Shown here piece after piece: positions 17,219-24,667 of a stretch of DNA of 64,000 nt. This DNA is from Pyxidicoccus parkwaysis. GTDB lineage: Bacteria; Myxococcota; Myxococcia; Myxococcales; Myxococcaceae. The stretch spans positions 10,530,001 to 10,594,000 of the forward strand of contig NZ_CP071090.1 of assembly GCF_017301735.1 (NCBI RefSeq), in the 5' to 3' direction. The position numbers were made by a program, and so were the translations under genes. The notes beneath the pieces were generated by a model. It made no database searches. It had not been told where the DNA came from and saw only the letters and a list, made by a program, of their open reading frames with translations. Each line of letters begins with the position of its first letter. The stretch's first letter is position 1.

Positions 17219-18208
17219 CTACGAGCGTCGCGCAGCCCGGCGCTCGTCGAATGCTCTCAGGAGGCTCTGGGTCGTCACCGACGACCGGTCATCAAGGATG
17301 GCCTCCTTGATGGAATCATCGCATGCACGCGCGAGCTCGGCATAGCCCAGCCCCTTGGCCGACTTGCCCAGCGACTTCCAGTCGAGATCCTCGGGCGCGA
17401 ACGTTCCCAGCTTTGCGAGGATTGTCCGCTCAATCAGCTCGCCAGCGGGAAGGTCGTATTCGAGGACGTCATCGAAACGGCGGAAGAGCGCGTGGTCGAG
17501 CAGCTCGGGGTGATTCGTCGCCGCGATGATGAGGCTGTCCGACTGGTCCTGCTCCAGGAACTGGAGGAAGGAATTCAGGACTCGCCGTATCTCCCCCACG
17601 TCGTTCGGCGCATTCCGCTGCCCCCCAATCGCGTCGAACTCGTCGAAGAGGTACACGCCCCGCGTCGAGCGGATGGCATCGAAGACCAGCCGAAGCTTGG
17701 CCGCGGTCTCTCCCATCATCTTGGTGATGAGCCCATCCAGGACGATGGTGAAGAGGGGAATCTGCATCTCCCCCGCGAGCGCCGCCGCCGTCATCGTCTT
17801 GCCCGAGCCCGGAGGCCCCACCAGGAGGACGCGGTGTCGTGGACGGAGCCCATGCTCCCGCAGCTTGTGGCTCTGCTTGTGCTCTCGCAGGATGCGGTCG
17901 AGGCGGTCGCGCACGCCGGGCTGCAGGACCATCTCGCTCAAGCGCGTGTCGGGATAGCTGACGGAGAGCAGGCCCGAAAGCTCTCCCCGAGGCTGCGCGA
18001 GCGGTGTCGGAGGCTCAACGCGACGAGGAGCCACCTGTCCACCGCGGGCCTTCGCCTGGTCGACGAGCGCGCGGAGCTCCTGTGCCAGCCGGGCATGCCC
18101 TTGCCGGGCCGCATGCGCGGCGACCTGCATGGCAATGGAGAAGAACTGGGCCTCATCGCCATCGGCGTAGCTCTTCACGAGCGCCTTCAACTGCTCTGCC
18201 GTGGCCAC
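17219..18208 (-). CDS. ietA: AAA+ ATPase of an IetAS-type pair
   Basis: 329 aa from a GTG with GAGGAG 6 nt upstream. One AAA+ module: Walker A GPPGSGKT (131-138), Walker B VYLFDEFDAIG (185-195), sensor-1 Asn in AATNH (Asn232) and arginine finger candidates in RRFD (243-246). The pore-loop-like segment FTIVLDGLITKMMGET fits FtsH/spastin-like classic AAA proteins. The N-terminal 85 residues look like a small helical partner-binding domain. It is the first gene of a two-gene operon with the subtilase. ATP-driven remodelling could hand substrates to the protease or hold it inactive; which one is not shown by sequence. Confidence 0.85.
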   Translation of the reverse strand: MATAEQLKALVKSYADGDEAQFFSIAMQVAAHAARQGHARLAQELRALVDQAKARGGQVAPRRVEPPTPLAQPRGELSGLLSVSYPDTRLSEMVLQPGVRDRLDRILREHKQSHKLREHGLRPRHRVLLVGPPGSGKTMTAAALAGEMQIPLFTIVLDGLITKMMGETAAKLRLVFDAIRSTRGVYLFDEFDAIGGQRNAPNDVGEIRRVLNSFLQFLEQDQSDSLIIAATNHPELLDHALFRRFDDVLEYDLPAGELIERTILAKLGTFAPEDLDWKSLGKSAKGLGYAELARACDDSIKEAILDDRSSVTTQSLLRAFDERRAARRS

Positions 18209-18304
18209 GTGCTTCTCCTCGAGGAATCGGAATGAATCCTATCGCAACCGTATGACGTCCTCGGGCCCCTGGCCATGTTCTGGAGGGTGGAAGGGCCCGG
18301 CCGG

Positions 18305-21013
18305 CTACTCCGAGCGGAGCACCTCGGCCGGGTCCACGCGCGCGGCTCTGCGCGCGGGGCCGTAGGCGGCCAGCATGGCCAGCATGACGAGCACCCCGCA
18401 GACGGCCGCCAGCACCAGGGGGTCCGACGCGCTCACCTCGAAGAGCAGCGCGCTCATCACCTGCCCCATCGCGAGCGCCCCGACGAGGCCGAGCACGATG
18501 CCCAGCGTCGTGAAGCGCAGCGACTGGAGCACCACCATGCCGGCCACCTGCGCCGCTCTCGCGCCCAATGCCATGCGGATGCCCATCTCCCCGCGCCGCT
18601 GGCCGACGATGAAGGCAATCACGCCGTAGAGCCCCACCGCGCTCAGCAGCAACGCCATGCTCCCGGCGATGCCGAGCAGGAACAGCGTGAAGGTCGCCCG
18701 CGCCACCGACGGAGACTTCGCCACCGCGCGCTCCATCGTCTGCACGTTCGCCAGCGGCACCGTCGCGTCCAACTCAGACAGGATGCGCCGCACGTCGGGC
18801 GTGAGCGACTCCGGGCGCGTGGTCGCCGTGCGCACCGCCACGCTCACCGCGCGGCGCGGCCCCCACAGCGGCAGGTCCTTCGCCGCCGGCGCGAGCGGGA
18901 AGAACACCGCCTCCGCCGGAGGCTTGTCCAACCCATGCGCCCGCAGGTCTCCCGCCACGCCGATGACGTGGTAGTACGGCGGCCCGTTACCCTGGCCCCG
19001 GATGCCCTTGCCCAGCGCGTCCTCGCCCGGCCACATCCGCTCCGCCAGCGCCTTCGTCACCACCACGCCGTCCGCCTTCCGGTCCAGGTCCTCCCACGTC
19101 AGCTCCCGGCCCTGGAGCAGGGGAATGCCGAGCGCCCGGAAGTAGCCCGGCGCCGTGCCCACCACGGGCAGGCACGGCGGCAGGCCTCCCTTCGGTGTGA
19201 CGCCCTCCGCGGAGAGGCCCGCGCACCCTCCGAAGTCGCGCAGCGGCAGCCGCGAGCCCGCGCCCACGCCCGTCACCCCCGGCAGTGCCTCCAGCCTCGA
19301 GACGAGCTCGCGGTGGAAGCGGTTCACCTCGTCGTAGTTCGTGTACCGAGTCCGGGGGAGAACGATGTCGAACGTGAGCACGTTCTCCGGCTTCAGCCCG
19401 GGGTCCACCGCGTGCAACGTCCAGTAGCTCCGCAGCATGAGCCCCGCCGCGGCGAGCAGCACCACCGCGAGCCCCACCTGCCCCACCACCATGCCCCCGC
19501 GCATGAGGTTGCGCCGGCGCGAAGCCGACAGCCCCCGGCCCGACTCGCGCAGCGCGGCCACGTCCGCCCCCGTCCGCGCCAGCGGGAAGAGCCCGAAGAC
19601 GACACCGGCCATCACGCACAGCACCGCCGCGACCACCGCGCCATGCCAGCCGAGCCCCACCTCCTCCAGACGCGGCAGCCCCGACGGCTCCAGCGTCACC
19701 AAGAGGCGCAGCGCGCCGTGCGCCAGGAGCAGCCCCAGCCCGTACGCCACCAGACACAGCAGCAGGCTCTCCGTGAGCGCATGCCACGCCAAGTCCCCGC
19801 GCGCCGCGCCCAGCGCGGAGCGCACCGCCAACTCACGGCGCCGCGCCTCGGAGCGCACGAGGAAGAGGTTGGCCACGTTGGCGCACGCGATGAGCAGCAC
19901 CAGCGCCACCGAGCCGAGCAGAATCCACAGCACCCGGTCCACGTCGCCCACCACGTGCTTCGCGAGCGGCGTCACCCAGGTGTTGAAGCCCGTCTCGCGC
20001 ATGAAGCTCTCGCCGTAGGCGGAGGGGAACAGCTCCGGGAAGCGCGCGCTCATCGCGGTGATTTCCGCCTGGGCCTGCCCCAGGGAGGTGCCGTCCTTCA
20101 GCCGGCCGATGGCACTCAGCCCGTGCACATTCACGGGGCGGCTCGCCGGGTCCAGTCGCAGCGGCATCCACACGTCCACGGTGTCATCCGGAAGCTCGAG
20201 GCCCCGCGCCATGACGCCGATGATTTCCGTGGGCTCGTCATCCAACCGCACCGAGGTGCCGAGCACGCGCGAGTCCGCGCCGTACTGCCGCACCCAGAAG
20301 TCGTACCCCAGCACCGCGACGCGGCGCGCATCGGGCGTGTCCGTCTCCGGAGTGATGAGGCTGCCGAGCGCCGGACGTGCGCGCAGCACGTCCATGACAC
20401 TCGCCGTCACCGTCGCCACGTCCACCCGCAGGGCACCGTCGCTCGTGGCGAAGCTCCCGTTGTCCACCTCGAACGCGCCCACCGACGCGAGCCCGCGGGC
20501 CTCGCGCGCGAAGTGGAGGTAGCCCGCCTCGGACAGGCCCCACCTCGCGTCCGGCGCCACCCCGGGCACCGCGCTGTCCAGCCAGACGAGCTGCTCCGGC
20601 GCATCATACGGCAGCGGACGCAGCACCACCGCGTCCACCACCGAGTACAGCGCCGTCGTCGCGCCGAGCCCGAGCGCCAGCGTGAGCACCGCCACCACCG
20701 CGAAGGACGGGCTGCGCGCCAGCGAGCGCAGCGCCTGCCGCGTCTCGCGCCGCACCATGTCCCAGATTTCCGTGCGGCGCCGCTCGCGCGCCATGTCCTC
20801 GTCAATCTGGTGCGTCTGTTTCCGGTACGCGTCCATGCTGCCGAAGCGCCGCAGTGCCTCCGCTCGCGCCTCCTCGGGCGTCATGCCCTGCGCGACGTAC
20901 TCCTCGGCGCGCATGGCGAGATGGAACTCCAGCTCCTCCGCCACTTCGTCTTCCAGGTGCCCACGGCGAAGCAGGGAGCGCAGCGCCTGGTAGCGGTCAA
21001 TCATCCAGCTCAT
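18305..21013 (-). CDS. ADOP-type FtsX/MacB ABC permease
   Basis: 902 aa. The N-terminal prefix (about 1-80; LEDEVAEELEFHLAMRAEEY, GMTPEEARAEALRRFGS) is the ADOP-specific domain. Two FtsX-like halves follow, each with a membrane segment (SFAVVAVLTLALGLGATTALYSVVDAV near 100), MacB-like periplasmic regions, and FtsX motifs such as VALVLLIACANVANLFLVR and MALLLSAVGLYGVIAFIVGQRRGEMGIRMALGA. ADOPs (acidobacterial duplicated orphan permeases) usually lack their own ATPase gene next door, as here. The start at 21013 is preferred because the upstream frame reads over the PadR gene. It is 14 bp behind the padR-like gene, which therefore likely controls it. Transported substrate unknown. Confidence 0.9.
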   Translation of the reverse strand: MSWMIDRYQALRSLLRRGHLEDEVAEELEFHLAMRAEEYVAQGMTPEEARAEALRRFGSMDAYRKQTHQIDEDMARERRRTEIWDMVRRETRQALRSLARSPSFAVVAVLTLALGLGATTALYSVVDAVVLRPLPYDAPEQLVWLDSAVPGVAPDARWGLSEAGYLHFAREARGLASVGAFEVDNGSFATSDGALRVDVATVTASVMDVLRARPALGSLITPETDTPDARRVAVLGYDFWVRQYGADSRVLGTSVRLDDEPTEIIGVMARGLELPDDTVDVWMPLRLDPASRPVNVHGLSAIGRLKDGTSLGQAQAEITAMSARFPELFPSAYGESFMRETGFNTWVTPLAKHVVGDVDRVLWILLGSVALVLLIACANVANLFLVRSEARRRELAVRSALGAARGDLAWHALTESLLLCLVAYGLGLLLAHGALRLLVTLEPSGLPRLEEVGLGWHGAVVAAVLCVMAGVVFGLFPLARTGADVAALRESGRGLSASRRRNLMRGGMVVGQVGLAVVLLAAAGLMLRSYWTLHAVDPGLKPENVLTFDIVLPRTRYTNYDEVNRFHRELVSRLEALPGVTGVGAGSRLPLRDFGGCAGLSAEGVTPKGGLPPCLPVVGTAPGYFRALGIPLLQGRELTWEDLDRKADGVVVTKALAERMWPGEDALGKGIRGQGNGPPYYHVIGVAGDLRAHGLDKPPAEAVFFPLAPAAKDLPLWGPRRAVSVAVRTATTRPESLTPDVRRILSELDATVPLANVQTMERAVAKSPSVARATFTLFLLGIAGSMALLLSAVGLYGVIAFIVGQRRGEMGIRMALGARAAQVAGMVVLQSLRFTTLGIVLGLVGALAMGQVMSALLFEVSASDPLVLAAVCGVLVMLAMLAAYGPARRAARVDPAEVLRSE

Positions 21014-21027
21014 GCGTGCGTCCTCCT

Positions 21028-21369
21028 TCAAGCGCCCTGCGCCGCGGGCTGCGCGTGGAGCACCTTGGCCACCGCCTCCGTCAGCCGCTCCCAGGCGGAG
21101 AACTCCTCCTTGAGCTGCCGCCGTCCCTCCGCCGTCAGCGTGTAGAACTTCGCGCGGCGGTTGTTCTCCGAGACGCCCCACTCCGACTTCACCCACCCGC
21201 GCCGCGTCATGCGGTGCAGCGCCGGATAGAGCGAGCCCTCCTCCACGCGCAGCGCGTCGTCCGTCGTGCGCTGCAGCCAGCTCGCCACCGCGTAGCCGTG
21301 CATGGCCCCTCCGGTGAGCGCCTTGAGGATGAGCATGTCCAGCGTCCCCTGAAGCAGGTCGATTTGCAT
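21028..21369 (-). CDS. PadR-family transcriptional regulator
   Basis: 113 aa. IDLLQGTLDMLILKAL at the N-terminus, HGYAV, EEGSLYPALHRMTRRGWV as winged-helix recognition and wing, and KFYTLTAEGRRQLKEE are diagnostic of the short PadR-s1 class. It is cotranscribed with the ADOP permease (14 bp gap). PadR genes next to ADOP permeases are very common. Two inverted repeats directly upstream (21394-21447) are likely autoregulatory operators. The ATG at 21369 fits family length; an upstream frame to 21426 would run into the operator. Confidence 0.93.
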   Translation of the reverse strand: MQIDLLQGTLDMLILKALTGGAMHGYAVASWLQRTTDDALRVEEGSLYPALHRMTRRGWVKSEWGVSENNRRAKFYTLTAEGRRQLKEEFSAWERLTEAVAKVLHAQPAAQGA

Positions 21370-21393
21370 CTCACGCGCCCCGTCGTCGGTGCT

Positions 21394-21447
21394 TCCCCTA
21401 GAAACTCTAGGGGAGAGTAGAAGCACTCCCCTAGAACGTCAAGGGGA
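21394..21447. promoter_or_regulatory. Two PadR-type operator dyads
   Basis: TCCCCTAGA-AAC-TCTAGGGGA (21394-21414) is a perfect 9-bp inverted repeat. TCCCCTAGA-ACG-TCAAGGGGA (21427-21447) is a second, imperfect copy. Their centres are 33 bp apart, three helical turns. They lie just upstream of the padR-like gene and in the intergenic space shared with the divergent M36 protease. Confidence 0.7.
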
Positions 21448-21540
21448 GCACGTGCGCAGTGACATTTCCCGCTACACGCGCCACCGCCGTTGTGGCGACT
21501 GGAGTTACTTCTCTTCCGTGTCTCCCAGGCAAGTGCGGTC

Positions 21541-21556
21541 TGGCACGGCTTCTGCT
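21541..21556 (+). promoter_or_regulatory. Sigma-54 promoter candidate for the M36 protease
   Basis: TGGCACGGCTTCTGCT matches the -24/-12 consensus TGGCACG-N4-TTGCW at all fixed positions but one (C for the first T of the -12 box). The GG and GC elements are correctly spaced. It lies 62 bp upstream of the protease ATG. An enhancer-binding protein would be needed; no gene for one is adjacent. Confidence 0.6.
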
Positions 21557-21618
21557 CAGTGCGGGCGGCCGGCGCAGGGACCGGCACACACCCCGCTGAG
21601 TCGTTTCAAGGAGACACC

Positions 21619-24591
21619 ATGTCGTTGGGTCTTTACCGGAAGCGCCTGCTGCAGGCGCTCGTCGTCACGGGCGCCCTCGCGGCCCCCGTCGCGCTGGGAG
21701 CCGTGCAGGAGGCAGATGGCACCCGCCACTTCGACGCGCGCATCACGTACAACACCGGAATCAAGCGCGGCCTCTCCGCGCTCCAGCAGACGAAGGCCGC
21801 GGAGCTGCGCAAGAGCGTCCCCGAGCTGCGCGTGGAGCATGACACGGCCCTCGGCATCGTCCGCTCGCTGACCAACCCCGTGGGCGCGCTCTCCGCGCCG
21901 CGCAGTGGCGACGCGCTCGCCATCGGCCTCGACTTCGTCCAGTCCCAGCGCGAGCTGCTCGGCCTGGAGCTGGAGGACATCGCCAACCTCGAAGTCGTGG
22001 ACCGCGTGTACACGCGCGTCACCGGCGTCACCAACCTCTACCTGCGCCAGACGTACCGGGGCGTGCCCGTCTACAACGGGCAGCTGCAAATCAACGTGGA
22101 CGCGGAAGGCCGCGTGCTCGGCGTGCACAGCGACTTCCTGCCGTCGCTCTCCCGGTCCATCACCAGCGTGCAGCCCCGCCTGGGCGCGGGTGAGGCCGTG
22201 GCCGGTGCCGCGCGCCACCTCGGCCTGAAGCTGGCCGCCACGCCTCGCGAGCTGCGCACCGAGCTGGGTCCGCGCCAGCTCACGCAGGTGGACAACGCCG
22301 GCATCTCCACCGAGAAGATTGAGGCCCGGCTCGCCGTGCTGCCCGTGCGCTCGGACGAGGCCCGCCTCGTGTGGAACTTCCTCGTCCACACGCCGGACAG
22401 CCAGCACGTCTTCGACATGACGGTGGACGCCAGCACCGGCGAGGTCTGGACGCGCATCGACCACGTGGCCGCGGACACGTACCGCGTCTATCCGCGCCCC
22501 GTGGAGAGCCCCAACCACACCTCGCCGCTGCCGCCCTCGGACGGCCGGGTGAATGTGCTCAACCCCGCCAACGCCATCGCCTCGCCCTTCGGCTGGCATG
22601 ACACCGACGGCGTCGCGGGCGCCGAGTTCACCAACATGCGTGGCAACAACGTCCACGCCTACGACGACATCAACAACGACAACCTGCCGCCCACCACCGA
22701 GCCGAACTGCGGCAGCGTCCTCAACTGCAACTTCGCCATCAACCTCCTCGGCGCGCCGTCCACGTACACCCCGGCGGCGGTGGCGAACCTGTTCTACTGG
22801 AACAACATCATCCACGACGTCCAGTACCAGTACGGGTTCGACGAGGTGGGCGGCAACTTCCAGGTCAACAACTACGGCAACGGCGGCCTGGGCAACGACG
22901 ACGTGCGCGCGGAGGCCCAGGACGGAAGCGGCATGAACAATGCCAACTTCTTCACGCCCGTCGACGGCCAGCGCCCGCGCATGCAGATGTACCTGTGGAA
23001 CGGCGGCACGCCGAACCGCGACGGAGATTTGGACTCGGGCATCATCGTCCACGAGTACGGCCACGGCATCTCCAACCGCCTCGTCGGCGGTCCGATGAAC
23101 GTGTCGTGTCTCGGCAACGTGCAGCAGCCGGGCGAGGGCATCAGCGACTTCCTCTCGCTCATGTACACCGCGAAGACGGGCGACACCGGCCCGCTCAAGC
23201 GCGGCATCGGCACGTACGCGCTGTTCCAGCCCACCACCGGCAACGGCATCCGCGCGCAGCCCTACAGCACCAACCCCGCGCTCAACACGTGGACGTACCA
23301 GAGCCTCACGACCATGTCCGGCCCGCACGCGGTGGGCCAGGTCTTCGCGCAGGGCATGTGGGAGGCCTACTGGGCGCTGGTGGACCGCTGGGGCTTCAGC
23401 ACCAACCTGTACAACGCCACGGGCAGCGCCGGTAACCAGCGCATGATGCTGTACTTCACGCAGGGCCTGAAGAACACGCCCTGCAGCCCGACCTTCACGC
23501 AGGTGCGTGACGGCATCATCCAGGCGGCCACCACCCTGCACAGCGGCGAGGACGTCTGCCGCCTGTGGACAGCCTTCGCCGGCTTCGGCCTCGGCGTGGA
23601 CGCGGTGGCCGGCGGCCCCGGCACCACCGCCGTCACCAACGGCTTCAACGTGCCCGCCGCCTGCAAGACGGACGTGTGGGGCAAGGACAAGCCGTGGGAC
23701 ACCGGCCTCCAGCCGGACCCCGCCACCGCGGCCAACCCCATGTGGGAGAGCGAGGACATCTGGGTCCGCACCACCACGACGAACGGCCCGCATGAGAACC
23801 CGGAGTTCGGCCAGACGAACTACGTGCACGTGAAGGTCCGCAACCGCAGCACCACCGTCGCGGCCCACAACGTCGTGGTGAAGGCGTACGGCACCAACGC
23901 CGCCACCAGCACCTCGTGGCCCAGCCTGTGGACGGAAATCGGTCAGGCCACGGTGGTGTACCTCGCGCCGGGCGCCGACACCGAGGTGGTCATCCCCTGG
24001 AACCCGCCCGCCGTCGGCCACTACTGCCTGCTGGCGCGCCTCGTCACTCCGCAGGACCCGATGACCTTCGCGGAGATTGGCGACCCCAACTACAACACGC
24101 GCTACAACAACAACATCTTCTGGCGGAACACCAACGTGGTGAATCTGCTGCCCTTCGGCTTCGTGGATGTGCGCTTCATCCTGCGCAACGTGCAGCGCGA
24201 GCCGCGCCTGTACAACGTGCGCTTCACCGAGCTGCCCAGCGCGGCCGGCAACAAGGAGCCGTTCCTCACCCGCGGCACCGTCACGCTGGACCTGGGCCCC
24301 GAGCTGATGCAGCAGTGGAAGGCGTCCGGCGGCCGCGCCGAGGGCGTCAAGCAGACGGGCGAGACGCAGTTCCAGGTGGTGGACCCGACCAAGGCCTTCT
24401 TCGAAATCAAGCTCGACGCGGAGCAGGAGTTCGACGTGGGCATGACCTTCACCGACCTCCGCCCCGCCAAGGACCCTGAGGGCGCCTACACCGAGTACCA
24501 GTTCGGCGTCGTCCAGGAGGACCCGCAGGCCAAGGAGGGCAACCCGCAGGTCGGCGGCGTGAGCTACTACCTGCGCGCGAGCCCGCAGTAG
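21619..24591 (+). CDS. Fungalysin-family (M36) secreted metalloprotease
   Basis: 990 aa. AAGGAG (21608-21613) precedes the ATG. A signal peptide (ALVVTGALAAPVALGAV) leads into a long FTP-type propeptide (about 60-280; TNLYLRQTYRGVPVYNGQLQ-like, GRVLGVHSDFLPSL). The catalytic zinc motif HEYGH is at 478-482, followed by ISNRLVGG as in fungalysins. AVANLFYWNNIIHDVQYQYGFDE and EGISDFLSLMY are further family signatures, the latter carrying the third zinc ligand Glu. About 270 residues after the catalytic domain form beta-rich modules (NYVHVKVRNRSTTVAAHNVVV). Likely exported to degrade prey or extracellular protein. It is divergent from the padR-ADOP pair and probably uses sigma-54. Confidence 0.92.
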   Translation: MSLGLYRKRLLQALVVTGALAAPVALGAVQEADGTRHFDARITYNTGIKRGLSALQQTKAAELRKSVPELRVEHDTALGIVRSLTNPVGALSAPRSGDALAIGLDFVQSQRELLGLELEDIANLEVVDRVYTRVTGVTNLYLRQTYRGVPVYNGQLQINVDAEGRVLGVHSDFLPSLSRSITSVQPRLGAGEAVAGAARHLGLKLAATPRELRTELGPRQLTQVDNAGISTEKIEARLAVLPVRSDEARLVWNFLVHTPDSQHVFDMTVDASTGEVWTRIDHVAADTYRVYPRPVESPNHTSPLPPSDGRVNVLNPANAIASPFGWHDTDGVAGAEFTNMRGNNVHAYDDINNDNLPPTTEPNCGSVLNCNFAINLLGAPSTYTPAAVANLFYWNNIIHDVQYQYGFDEVGGNFQVNNYGNGGLGNDDVRAEAQDGSGMNNANFFTPVDGQRPRMQMYLWNGGTPNRDGDLDSGIIVHEYGHGISNRLVGGPMNVSCLGNVQQPGEGISDFLSLMYTAKTGDTGPLKRGIGTYALFQPTTGNGIRAQPYSTNPALNTWTYQSLTTMSGPHAVGQVFAQGMWEAYWALVDRWGFSTNLYNATGSAGNQRMMLYFTQGLKNTPCSPTFTQVRDGIIQAATTLHSGEDVCRLWTAFAGFGLGVDAVAGGPGTTAVTNGFNVPAACKTDVWGKDKPWDTGLQPDPATAANPMWESEDIWVRTTTTNGPHENPEFGQTNYVHVKVRNRSTTVAAHNVVVKAYGTNAATSTSWPSLWTEIGQATVVYLAPGADTEVVIPWNPPAVGHYCLLARLVTPQDPMTFAEIGDPNYNTRYNNNIFWRNTNVVNLLPFGFVDVRFILRNVQREPRLYNVRFTELPSAAGNKEPFLTRGTVTLDLGPELMQQWKASGGRAEGVKQTGETQFQVVDPTKAFFEIKLDAEQEFDVGMTFTDLRPAKDPEGAYTEYQFGVVQEDPQAKEGNPQVGGVSYYLRASPQ

Positions 24592-24622
24592 TGCCGCGAG
24601 GCCTCAGCGCCTGATGCATCCC

Positions 24623-24658
24623 GGGCCGGGTGGTGCCTTCTCCGAGGCCACCCGGCCC
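24623..24658. terminator. Bidirectional hairpin terminator
   Basis: GGGCCGGGTGG (24623-24633) pairs perfectly with CCACCCGGCCC (24648-24658) around a 14-nt loop. It sits between the convergent M36 gene (ends 24591) and the PilZ gene (ends 24668) and is followed by a weak T-rich stretch. Confidence 0.7.
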
Positions 24659-24667
24659 GCTGTGTCT

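Noticed and set aside
18275..21145. 956-codon open frame opposite the ADOP permease
   Set aside because: It is His/Arg/Gln-rich with no recognisable domain and mirrors the third-position G/C bias of the real gene on the other strand.
21556..24021. 821-codon open frame opposite the M36 protease
   Set aside because: Low-complexity His/Val/Arg composition; the opposite strand carries a complete metalloprotease with signal peptide and zinc motif.
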